From UBA5209 sp964625015 (GTDB lineage: Bacteria > Patescibacteriota > Dojkabacteria > SC72), in the NCBI GenBank assembly GCA_964625015.1, contig CAZUZI010000025.1:1-13552 (forward strand): DNA of 13,552 nucleotides, read 5' to 3'. How positions within the stretch are numbered: position 1 is the first letter of the stretch; every line of letters begins with the position of its first letter. A program made the position numbers and the translations under genes. The notes under the pieces were generated by a model that did not search any database, was not told where the DNA came from, and saw only the letters and a list, made by a program, of their open reading frames with translations. Of this stretch, positions 6,945-13,552 are shown piece after piece.

Positions 6945-9839
6945 TTACTTCTCAATCTTAATATTCAACTCATCACTATCTACCTTTATCTTTATTGGTT
7001 CATCTATATTTTCCACCTTATTAAACGAAGTGAATGAGCCTAATTCCATAAGCTTTTCTACATTCTGTTCAATTATCTCCTCTATATATTCATTGGAGCT
7101 ATATTCAACAGATACACGTTGCCCAACAATACACCCGCTCTCTTTTCTTGCGACTTGAAGTCCTCTACTTATCTCATTCAACATACCTTCTGTTTTTAAC
7201 TCATCTGATATATTTGTATCTAATGTAACAAATACATTTCCGACCTCTTGTGAGACATATCCTTCACCATTAACTGGTTTCTGCTCATATATGACTTCTT
7301 TAACATTTAATTCCCCCCTTACAATACTTTGCATCTCAATATCCTGTATTGGAACGTATACTTTTGAAAGTGGCTGTCTTACTTTCAACTTGTTCTCATC
7401 ACGAATATTTAAACCAAGAGAACAGATGTCTCTTACCTCTTTCATCATTGAGATTAATTTACTATCTATCTCACCAACAGTTGGAAAATCTTCTAAATGT
7501 ACAGATTCTTTTTCACCACCAAGTGTTAAATATACTGATTCTGAAATAAATGGAGCGAATGGTGCTAGAACTTTTGATACTTCCGAAAGAACATAGTGAA
7601 GTGTACTTAATGCCTCATTATTACCAACTACAAATCGATCCCTCGATCTTCTTATATACCATTTTGATATATCTTCTATTAAATCAAATATTGGTTTTAC
7701 AGCACTTTGTAATCTGTATTCATCCATACCCTTTTCTACCATTGAAATAGTTTCATTCACTCTAGAAATTACCCATCTATCCATTACATTCTCTGATTTT
7801 ACTCCATCACTAGCTTGCCAATTATACTGTGATTGATAGCTTACAAAGTATTTAACTGAATTCCAGAATGGAAGAAGAATTGTTGATGTAATATCCTTTA
7901 AGAATTTCTCACTAAACACAACCTCTTCTCCATTAACAATAGGGGAACTAAGGAAGTAAAGTCTTAAGGAATCTGCACCCAAACTATCTAATACAGCACC
8001 AACCTCTGTGTAATTTCTCTTACTCTTTGACATCTTCGTACCATCTGCTGCTAAAGCCATACCATTAACAATTACATTTTCAAATGCTTTATTCTCAAAT
8101 AGTGCACAACCTAAAACATGAAGTGTATAGAACCAGCCTCTTGTTTGATCAACACCTTCACCAATGAATTGTGCAGGATATTTTGATTCAAATTTCTCCT
8201 TGTTTTCGAAAGGATAGTGGAATCTTGCGAAAGGCATAGATCCAGAATCATACCATACATCGATAACATCACTAACTCTACTCATTACACCACCACACTT
8301 TGAACATTTATATGTGATCTCATCAACAAATGGTTTATGAGGATCATCCAGTTTAATACCTGATCTCTCTTCCACCTCAGCAAACGAACCTAGTACTTCT
8401 GTATATTGGCATTTATCACATATCCATGCAGGAAGTGGTGTGCCCCAATACCTATTTCTACTTAGTGCCCAATCCCTAGCATCTTCTAACCAATTTCCAA
8501 ATCTTCCTTCTTTAATATGTGCTGGTACCCAATTTATATCTTTATTCTCCCTAACTAATATGTCTCTGATTGCAGTTACTTTCACATACCAACTCTTAAT
8601 TGGTTTGTATATTAAAGGAGTATTAGTTCTCCAACACATAGGCATTTGATGCTCATGCTCCTCATGTTTGAAAAGAAGACCTCTTTCCTCAAGATCTTGC
8701 ATAATATATCTATTAGCCTTTTTGTAGAACATACCCTTGAATTGCTCAATCTCATTATTCATATTACCTTGGTCATCAAGATAATCAAACATTGTAATTC
8801 CCATATTAGTCATAAGAAGGAAATCTTCCTCTCCATAAGGTGCCTGATGAACAATACCAGTACCATCTTCAAGTGTTACATGATCTCCATGTACAACTTT
8901 AAATGCACCTTGTGCTTTTCTATCCTTAAAATATGGATAGAGTGGTTCATACTCTAATCCTATTAGATCTGATCCCTTATATGTCTTCAGAATCTCTAAG
9001 TCCATTCCAAATACCTTTTCAACAAGTTCTTTACCAACAATATACCTATTACCTTCATATTCAACTTCTACATATTCATAATCTCTTCCAACAGCGGCTA
9101 AAAGGTTACCTGGAAGTGTCCAAGGAGTAGTTGTCCATATTAGGAGATACTTCTCCGAATCAGTAAGTTTTAATTTAACAGTTACAGCAGGATCAACTAT
9201 TGCTTGATATCCGCCTAATGCAACCTCAGAATTTGATAAAGTAGTACCTGCTCTAGTAGAATATGGAACGACCTTATATCCTTGATAGAGGAGACCTTTT
9301 GTATACAGCTCCTTTAAAGACCACCAAAGACTCTCTATATACGATGAATTCATAGTTGCATACTCTTCATCTTTGTTTACCCATCTTCCCATTCTTCTTG
9401 TTAAAGCAGATATTTCTGCCTGATACTTCTCTACAGATGCTCTACATAAATCATTAAATTTCTTTACACCAAATTTTTCGATATCTTCTTTAACTTCAAA
9501 TCCTAACTCTTTTTCTACCTCATACTCAACAGGAATACCCTGACAGTCCCATCCCAAACTTCTATCTACTCTAAAACCCTTCATAGTCTTATATCTTGGA
9601 ACAACATCTTTAATAACCATAGTTAATGCATGACCGTAATGTGGTTTATTATTCGACGTAATAGGACCATCGTAAAAAGTAAAAGGTTTCTCTTTTGGTC
9701 TTTGGTCTATAGACTTTTTTAATACATCATTCTCGTCCCAATACTTAAGAATTTCTTCTTCTACTTTAGGAAAATTAGGCATAGAATTATCTTTCCCAAT
9801 CTTTATACTTTCTGTATTACTCATATTTTGTATGTACAT
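6945..9839 (-). CDS. ileS: Isoleucyl-tRNA synthetase, type 2 (eukaryote-like)
   Basis: A 964-residue class Ia synthetase that charges tRNA-Ile with isoleucine. The HIGH motif is HYGH (67-70) and the KMSKS motif is intact (602-606). The CP1 editing domain shows TTTPWTLPGN (236-245) and GTGIVHQAPYGEEDF (326-340). WICDKC (472-477) and KCSKCG (511-516) form a likely zinc site, and DVWYDSG is at 527-533. The C-terminal anticodon-binding region ends in a type 2-like extension (ELKTEGMLNEISRGLQVARK) without a C-terminal zinc finger. Type 2 enzymes are often mupirocin-insensitive in other bacteria; here that is only inference. The normally conserved WDCHGLP is WDCQGIP (Gln100). The ATG at 9839 lies 5 bases after the T-box terminator U-tract, while Met6 (9824) leaves about 20 bases and is a good alternative. 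Met20 would also keep the domain. Expression is controlled by the T-box just upstream. Confidence 0.97.
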   Translation of the reverse strand: MYIQNMSNTESIKIGKDNSMPNFPKVEEEILKYWDENDVLKKSIDQRPKEKPFTFYDGPITSNNKPHYGHALTMVIKDVVPRYKTMKGFRVDRSLGWDCQGIPVEYEVEKELGFEVKEDIEKFGVKKFNDLCRASVEKYQAEISALTRRMGRWVNKDEEYATMNSSYIESLWWSLKELYTKGLLYQGYKVVPYSTRAGTTLSNSEVALGGYQAIVDPAVTVKLKLTDSEKYLLIWTTTPWTLPGNLLAAVGRDYEYVEVEYEGNRYIVGKELVEKVFGMDLEILKTYKGSDLIGLEYEPLYPYFKDRKAQGAFKVVHGDHVTLEDGTGIVHQAPYGEEDFLLMTNMGITMFDYLDDQGNMNNEIEQFKGMFYKKANRYIMQDLEERGLLFKHEEHEHQMPMCWRTNTPLIYKPIKSWYVKVTAIRDILVRENKDINWVPAHIKEGRFGNWLEDARDWALSRNRYWGTPLPAWICDKCQYTEVLGSFAEVEERSGIKLDDPHKPFVDEITYKCSKCGGVMSRVSDVIDVWYDSGSMPFARFHYPFENKEKFESKYPAQFIGEGVDQTRGWFYTLHVLGCALFENKAFENVIVNGMALAADGTKMSKSKRNYTEVGAVLDSLGADSLRLYFLSSPIVNGEEVVFSEKFLKDITSTILLPFWNSVKYFVSYQSQYNWQASDGVKSENVMDRWVISRVNETISMVEKGMDEYRLQSAVKPIFDLIEDISKWYIRRSRDRFVVGNNEALSTLHYVLSEVSKVLAPFAPFISESVYLTLGGEKESVHLEDFPTVGEIDSKLISMMKEVRDICSLGLNIRDENKLKVRQPLSKVYVPIQDIEMQSIVRGELNVKEVIYEQKPVNGEGYVSQEVGNVFVTLDTNISDELKTEGMLNEISRGLQVARKESGCIVGQRVSVEYSSNEYIEEIIEQNVEKLMELGSFTSFNKVENIDEPIKIKVDSDELNIKIEK

Positions 9840-9844
9840 ATATT

Positions 9845-9897
9845 AAAAAAGTCCCCTTGTAAGATATGATACATTGTACCAACTCTCACAAAGGGAC
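9845..9897 (-). terminator. Intrinsic terminator of the ileS T-box
   Basis: On the minus strand GTCCCTTTGT (9897-9888) pairs with ACAAGGGGAC (9860-9851) over 10 base pairs with one G-U pair, followed directly by six U residues (9850-9845). The 5' arm is shared with the T-box antiterminator, so uncharged tRNA-Ile would prevent its formation. The loop of 27 bases is long but contains GTTGGTACAATG, which may add weak pairing. Confidence 0.9.
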
Positions 9898-10056
9898 GAA
9901 ATACGTGTTACCACCCTTTTTCAATATCACATTACTGTAATATCCTCATAGACCATTACAATGGTCAAGCTAAATATCGGTAAGCTATCCGTTGGATTCT
10001 ACTTGCATACGCTTTCTTTCCACCACTATCCGCTGATAACGGGTCTCTGTGTTAGG
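9845..10056 (-). promoter_or_regulatory. T-box riboswitch controlling ileS (tRNA-Ile sensing)
   Basis: The ileS leader (minus strand) carries the T-box sequence AGGGTGGTAACACG (9917-9904), close to the consensus AGGGUGGNACCGCG. The antiterminator can be drawn exactly: AAAGGG, a 7-base bulge UGGUAAC, ACG, loop UAUUU, CGU, CCCUUU. The UGGU would pair with an ACCA acceptor end, fitting the A73 discriminator of tRNA-Ile. The 3' arm of the antiterminator is also the 5' arm of a competing terminator. Upstream are hairpins at 9966-9951 (GACCATTGTAATGGTC) and about 9944-9922, a GGTGGAAAG distal-loop-like motif (10024-10016) and an AGAGA motif (10048-10044). The best isoleucine specifier is AUC at 9997-9995 in the context GAAUCCA. 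CCGUU (10042-10038) can pair with AACGG (9993-9989) to close a short Stem I. The specifier assignment is tentative; the T-box class is secure. Confidence 0.9.
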
Positions 10057-10060
10057 AACA

Positions 10061-10069
10061 ATTATATCA
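10061..10069 (-). promoter_or_regulatory. Extended -10 promoter of the ileS T-box transcript
   Basis: The minus strand reads TGATATAAT (10069-10061), a perfect extended -10 element. Transcription would begin near 10054, about 10 bases before the AGAGA motif at the base of T-box Stem I. It lies directly after the stop codon of the upstream gene (10080-10078), so ileS is probably its own transcription unit. Confidence 0.65.
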
Positions 10070-10077
10070 TATATATC

Positions 10078-10650
10078 TTAGTATCCAGAGAAATCTCTCC
10101 TATTTATATTGGAGATATCGTGCGCTAAAAGAAGGAACGGGTCATCACTCTCCTCAGGAAATGTCTCATTACCAGATTTAATATCAAAATGTATCCTATT
10201 TATCATATCGTACATCCTAGAAGAAGAAAGAGTACCTCTAAATTCCTTCATCTGCCCATTCATAGCAATTCTAGCAAGATCTTCACCCATTCTTATCTCA
10301 ACAATATACACAGGAGAGCTGCTACCCAAACTACTCGACTGTATAGTCATATATACGGCAGAATTAAAAGGGTCACCCTCTGCATATACAGCAGACCCAC
10401 GAAGTAATCTTCCATCTTTTCTCTGTGTATATATCAATTCTTTCGCATTAAGAGGTGTTAACCCCATCTCACTAAAGAATGACTCTAATTCATTTGCATG
10501 TGGGTTATCAAAGTCTGCAGGATATTCAGGATTACTTAAATCCTCTGGATAGTAATCATCCTCTTTGACTAAAACAATAGAAGATGGGCCTTCAAATATT
10601 TTATTAACAACCTCTTTTGGTGACTCATAACTACTTATATCCCTATCCAT
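10078..10650 (-). CDS. Hypothetical protein, last gene of the PspC/LiaF-like cluster
   Basis: A 190-residue acidic protein that I do not recognise. It has no signal peptide, membrane segment or cysteine, so it is probably cytoplasmic. The first 60 residues are rich in Asp, Glu, Pro and Tyr (KEDDYYPEDLSNPEYPADFDNP). A central part (about 65-130) alternates strands such as RLLRGSAVYA, SAVYMTIQSS and PVYIVEIRMGEDLARIAM, suggesting a beta-sheet domain. A helical segment follows (RMYDMINRIHFDI). The C-terminus DPFLLLAHDISNINRRDFSGY is again acidic to polar. The ATG (10650-10648) lies 13 bases after the stop of the LiaF-like gene, which indicates co-transcription with the membrane-stress cluster. 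No Shine-Dalgarno sequence is seen; the upstream bases are A/T only. Its association with PspC and LiaF-like proteins is the only clue to function, and it is not evidence of a mechanism. Confidence 0.75.
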   Translation of the reverse strand: MDRDISSYESPKEVVNKIFEGPSSIVLVKEDDYYPEDLSNPEYPADFDNPHANELESFFSEMGLTPLNAKELIYTQRKDGRLLRGSAVYAEGDPFNSAVYMTIQSSSLGSSSPVYIVEIRMGEDLARIAMNGQMKEFRGTLSSSRMYDMINRIHFDIKSGNETFPEESDDPFLLLAHDISNINRRDFSGY

Positions 10651-10663
10651 ATATATTAAAATA

Positions 10664-11341
10664 TTACTTTATTTCTACGCCACCAAATACTGCACTACCA
10701 GTTATAGTAAGTATTGGCTCATTAATATCTCTTTTTTCTAAAGTAACATCCCATCCACCAAGTATACCTGTCCCCTCACTAACAACACGACAATCCTTAG
10801 GAACCAGTAGATCTACCCCACCAAATGCAACATTAATATGTAATTTAGCACCATCTTTAGAAACTTTTGCATCTCTTAAATCTATTTCTGCGCCACCGAA
10901 TGCAACATTTATCTCTCCACCCTTGAATTTATCAGAATTAACTTTCTTTTCTACACCCCAGAATACAACCGTCTCACTTAATCTATCTTCATCTACTACC
11001 TTTTTAGATTTATTTACAGACTCCAATGGCTTATCTTTCTTAAGAAGTATTGAAGCACCTATTGTAATAATTATAATAGGCCACAAGACAGAGAAGAAGT
11101 TCCATTTAAAGAGAGTTGTAGAAAACAAGACAACACCTAGAACTAAAAGAACGAGTCCACCACTATGATTACCTTGTGTCAAAAGTTTTGCACCAAAGAA
11201 AATTACAACTAAGGGCCAAAATGTCCATACAATATCCCATACAGGAAGTGAGAAACCTAATATTCCTGTCTGCTCTATGAGGAATAAGGTACCTAGTACT
11301 ATTAAGATAACCCCAAGTATAAATTTAGAACTGTTTTTCAT
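10664..11341 (-). CDS. LiaF-like membrane protein (second copy)
   Basis: A 225-residue protein with four hydrophobic segments at about 6-24, 34-53, 61-76 and 83-100, of the LiaI/LiaF transmembrane type (DUF5668-like, with FWPLVVIFFGA and LWPIIIITIGA repeats). After a charged linker (101-122) comes a C-terminal beta-rich LiaF domain (about 123-225) with repeated GG turns: INVAFGGAEIDLRDAKV, LHINVAFGGVDLLVPKDCRV and SAVFGGVEIK. In Firmicutes, LiaF holds the LiaRS envelope-stress system in check; whether this homolog does so is unknown, as no sensor kinase or response regulator is in the window. It follows the first LiaF-like gene by 39 bases and precedes the 190-residue gene by 13. The ATG at 11341 immediately precedes the first membrane helix, supporting this start. 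Confidence 0.88.
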   Translation of the reverse strand: MKNSSKFILGVILIVLGTLFLIEQTGILGFSLPVWDIVWTFWPLVVIFFGAKLLTQGNHSGGLVLLVLGVVLFSTTLFKWNFFSVLWPIIIITIGASILLKKDKPLESVNKSKKVVDEDRLSETVVFWGVEKKVNSDKFKGGEINVAFGGAEIDLRDAKVSKDGAKLHINVAFGGVDLLVPKDCRVVSEGTGILGGWDVTLEKRDINEPILTITGSAVFGGVEIK

Positions 11342-11380
11342 ATAGATTACTATTAAATTATTTAAAATCTATTAAAATTT

Positions 11381-12068
11381 TTAATACCTATTTATAACTA
11401 AAGAACCTACACCAACACTTGCAACAATCTTTATCTTTTTCTCAACAGAATCATAGTTTTTAGACCTGTATATCTCACTATCTGCAGCAAATGAAGCAAT
11501 TTCACCCTCACTACTAGTAATACTACCAATTCCGAGATCATATTCAAGTAAATATCCTACATCTTCAGGTAACTCCAAAATACTTTCACCAGCACCAACA
11601 TCAATATTTAATTCATCAGATGGAAGACTTCTTCCACCAAGACGAATAGTTAACTGTCCTGCGCCAGTAGTAGATTGGATCTTTGTATACACACCATCAT
11701 CAAGAAAAACAGACCCAGACCCAGCACCTAATGCTAAATCAAGATCAGTCGGTACATCATTCCTACCTAAAACAAAATTATACTCAATTATATCTTTATA
11801 GAAGATAGGTAACGAAGCAGGTGTTGCACTATCNNNNNNNNNNNNNNNNNNNNNNNNNNNNNNNNNNNNNNNNNNNNNNNNNNNNNNNNNNNNNNNNNNN
11901 NNNNNNNNNNNNNNNNNNNNNNNNNNNNNNNNNTGGCCAAAATTTAAATATATACAGCCAAATAGACCATCCAACAACATTTGTCGTATTAAGAAGAAAT
12001 ACAATACCAACAAACATTAAGAAAATTGCACCTACAATATCCCTAGATTTATACTCTTTAGTTTCCAT
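11381..12068 (-). CDS. LiaF-like membrane protein (first copy), interrupted by a scaffold gap
   Basis: The N-terminal 45 residues (12068-11934) begin METKEYKSRDIVGAIFLMFV and form a LiaI/LiaF-type membrane helix ending in IFKFWP, the same signature as in the downstream paralog. The C-terminal 150 residues (11833-11381) are a beta-rich repeat domain with GAGSGSVFLDD, TTGAGQLTIRLGG, IDVGAGESILELP, LGIGSITSSEG and VASVGVGSLVINRY, like the LiaF or 'toastrack' adhesin-like domains. The two parts lie in different frames across the 100 N. Because that run is a placeholder of unknown true length, this does not show a real frameshift. The protein probably has about 230 residues or more and joins the two domains. 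It starts 16 bases after the PspC gene ends, so the genes are likely co-transcribed. The missing region should contain the remaining membrane helices. Confidence 0.75.
11834..11933. other. Scaffold gap (100 N)
   Basis: A run of exactly 100 undefined bases lies inside the first LiaF-like gene and is a standard placeholder for unknown length. The frames on the two sides differ by one base relative to the shown length, so the true gap length should not be exactly 100 if the gene is intact. Confidence 0.95.
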
Positions 12069-12084
12069 ATTTAAAAAACTAAAT

Positions 12085-12387
12085 TTATTCCTCTTTTGTA
12101 TCGCTTTTTACCTTCTTTGCGATACTCTTTGCACCTTTTTTAATCTCTTTACCAATTTCTTCTTTATTCTCCTCTATAATCTCATTAGAAGAAAGATCTA
12201 CAGATGATTTAACAGGAAGTACTATCCAAAAAATCAAATATACAAGAATACCTGAACCACCATACAGAACAATTAAAACAAATATCAATCTAACTATAGA
12301 TGAATCAATATTAAAATATTCAGCTAAACCGCCACAAACACCAGCAATCATCCTATCATCTTCAGATCTATATAGTTTTTTAGACAT
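12085..12387 (-). CDS. PspC-domain membrane protein
   Basis: A 100-residue protein with a PspC domain (phage shock protein C family) at residues about 3-60: LYRSEDDRMIAGVCGGLAEY is the typical amphipathic start, followed by FNIDSSIVRLIFVLIVL and a membrane helix to about residue 59 ending in IVLPV. The remaining 40 residues are a charged tail rich in Lys and Glu (EEIGKEIKKGAKSIAKKV), probably cytoplasmic. PspC proteins sense or counter membrane stress, and in many Gram-positive-type and CPR genomes PspC stands beside LiaF-like proteins, as here. It is the first gene of the apparent operon, with its own promoter 36 bases or so upstream and the first LiaF-like gene 16 bases downstream. The ATG at 12387 fits the conserved domain start. 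No Shine-Dalgarno sequence is visible. Confidence 0.92.
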   Translation of the reverse strand: MSKKLYRSEDDRMIAGVCGGLAEYFNIDSSIVRLIFVLIVLYGGSGILVYLIFWIVLPVKSSVDLSSNEIIEENKEEIGKEIKKGAKSIAKKVKSDTKEE

Positions 12388-12429
12388 AAAAACAAATATT
12401 TAAGTTATCTACTATATTGTATTGTAAAT

Positions 12430-12458
12430 ATTATACAATGTTAAGATTTCTGTGGAAA
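12430..12458 (-). promoter_or_regulatory. Promoter of the PspC/LiaF-like operon
   Basis: On the minus strand TTTCCA (12458-12453) is followed after 17 bases by a perfect TATAAT (12435-12430). Initiation near 12423 gives a leader of about 36 bases. The -35 lies inside the end of the ABC permease gene. An inverted repeat, TTGTAtaatattTACAA (12438-12422), overlaps the -10 and start region and could be an operator. Confidence 0.55.
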
Positions 12459-13552
12459 TATATAACCAAAGACTTCCCTAAATGTTGGCCTCCTATTAAA
12501 CATCAAACAACCAAGCTCAAACAGCTTAAATGCGATAAAGATTGCAGCAATGGAATATATCGTTGTAAGGACAATACCAAGCACAAGTTCATATACCTCT
12601 AGTGCATCAAGTGAGTTTCTCATTATGAGAATCATATACGAGGTAAATGGGAAATAACTAAATATCTTTGCTAACAACCCAGATGGGTCCATTATTAATA
12701 CTTGCATTAAATATATCGGAAATATTGCTAACATAATAAAAATGGAAGAAAGGTTCCTACTATCTTGTGCACCTGTACCAATTGCTCCAACACCAACCAT
12801 AATTGCTGCAAAGAATATAAATCCAGAAACTGTTAGAAATATGTTTAATGGCAAAAGTGAATAATCTAACCCACTAAAATCAATAGGGATATCAATATTA
12901 AAAGAATTCTGTATAAGAACATAGGAAAGTGCACCAAATAGTACCCATACAAATAACTGCAAAAATACAATACCAATTAAACCAATCATCTTACCAAACA
13001 TAAGAGATCTCTTATCCACGATGGATAACATTGTCTCAATCATTCTATTCTCTTTCTCAGCAGATACACTCTCAAGAAGGAATGTTGTTGATATAAAAAC
13101 AGCAAAGAAGAATACAACTACAGATGCAATAGGAAGTACATACTGTGTAAATCCCTCCGTTTCCAAGACACCTTCACTATTAAAACTCTTTACCTCACCT
13201 GTTGGCTCCTGCATTAGTAATTTAATTGCTATTGGATCAGTAATCCTGGTAAGCATACTTTGTTTTATTAAACCATTGATTGCAGGCGTCATATTTAAAC
13301 CAGTAAGAAGATTTTTATCCTTTTTGTATATAAATTCATATTTCAAATTCTGTATAAAAGATTCAGGAATATACACCAATGCCTTAGAGGAATCACTTTT
13401 TACTTCTAATAGGACCTCATCATAGCTATTAACCACTACTAATGGATCATTTATCATCCTACTATCTATCACACCTGCATTATCAACCACATAGATCTTC
13501 TTAAATCCCTGCTCAATATTCTTCATATCCTCAATTGCTTTTGTACTCGAAT
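12441..13552 (-). CDS. ABC-2 type transporter permease (NatB-like), 5' end outside the window
   Basis: At least 370 residues are open. The frame continues past the ATG at 13526 to the window edge (SSTKAIED before MKNIEQ), so the true start and probably the first membrane helix are missing. The visible N-terminal 125 residues form a soluble, presumably extracytoplasmic domain with KKIYVVDNAGVIDSRM. Five or six membrane segments follow (about 128-150, 175-208, 228-255, 265-287 and 315-340, counted from MKNIEQ). SAEKENRMIETMLSI, between the second and third helices, is the hallmark of the NatB/YhaP-type ABC-2 permease family that exports Na+, drugs or envelope components with a separate ATPase. 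The ATPase is expected upstream, outside the window. The substrate cannot be determined. It ends at TAA 12443-12441, 53 bases before the PspC gene. Confidence 0.88.
   Translation of the reverse strand, partial: SSTKAIEDMKNIEQGFKKIYVVDNAGVIDSRMINDPLVVVNSYDEVLLEVKSDSSKALVYIPESFIQNLKYEFIYKKDKNLLTGLNMTPAINGLIKQSMLTRITDPIAIKLLMQEPTGEVKSFNSEGVLETEGFTQYVLPIASVVVFFFAVFISTTFLLESVSAEKENRMIETMLSIVDKRSLMFGKMIGLIGIVFLQLFVWVLFGALSYVLIQNSFNIDIPIDFSGLDYSLLPLNIFLTVSGFIFFAAIMVGVGAIGTGAQDSRNLSSIFIMLAIFPIYLMQVLIMDPSGLLAKIFSYFPFTSYMILIMRNSLDALEVYELVLGIVLTTIYSIAAIFIAFKLFELGCLMFNRRPTFREVFGYIFPQKS

Noticed and set aside
7291..9130. Several plus-strand open frames opposite ileS
   Set aside because: All lie within the conserved IleRS coding region and translate to hydrophobic or low-complexity strings with no family features.
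9951..9966. Palindrome GACCATTACAATGGTC as a protein-binding operator
   Set aside because: It lies within the T-box leader and is better explained as one of its RNA hairpins.
10617..11168. Plus-strand open frame of 183 codons opposite the LiaF-like gene
   Set aside because: The minus strand encodes a recognisable LiaF-like protein; this is an antisense shadow.
1..13552. CRISPR array, tRNA, rRNA or insertion sequence
   Set aside because: No regularly spaced repeats, no tRNA cloverleaf or rRNA signature, and no transposase or terminal inverted repeats were found on either strand by eye.

Overview
The window is AT-rich and densely coded, with many ATA isoleucine codons and many starts inside runs of TATATA. 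I see no convincing Shine-Dalgarno sequence in front of any gene. TGA acts as a stop (it ends the CapA-like gene) and tryptophans are TGG, so the genetic code looks standard. Small compact genes, an eukaryote-like type 2 isoleucyl-tRNA synthetase, PspC/LiaF-type membrane proteins, a YvcK-like protein, a CarD-like protein and very short intergenic spaces suggest a Candidate Phyla Radiation (Patescibacteria) genome assembled from a metagenome. That placement is inferred from style, not shown by a marker gene. Two N runs (232-241 and 11834-11933) are scaffold gaps.

Layout: 1-776 (+) is a multi-pass membrane protein of DUF2142 / glycosyltransferase-like type, broken by the first gap. On the minus strand, 769-1449 is an unrecognised protein with a PD-(D/E)XK-like pattern, 1510-2277 is a Ser/Thr/Pro-rich protein ending in one membrane helix, and 2316-4001 is a membrane-anchored CapA-family protein. 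Divergent from it, 4026-4649 is an exported lysozyme-like protein and 4659-5345 an FkbM methyltransferase. 5316-6335 (-) is YvcK-like and 6397-6918 (+) is CarD-like. 6945-9839 (-) is ileS, preceded at 9845-10056 by a T-box riboswitch with a clear antiterminator/terminator pair and its own extended -10 promoter. Upstream on the same strand, 12387 down to 10078 is an apparent operon: PspC, two LiaF-like proteins (one interrupted by the second gap) and a 190-residue protein of unknown function. The window ends inside an ABC-2 exporter permease (12441-13552, minus).

The contents centre on the cell envelope: polysaccharide-type proteins (DUF2142-like, FkbM, CapA), a probable wall hydrolase, YvcK (elsewhere tied to wall synthesis and carbon flux) and a PspC/LiaF envelope-stress cluster beside an exporter. 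ileS and CarD are the core-function genes. The best-supported regulatory element is the ileS T-box, which would couple synthetase expression to uncharged tRNA-Ile. Recurring extended -10 promoters (TGnTATAAT-like) and the lack of ribosome-binding sites suggest short-leader or leaderless initiation for several genes.
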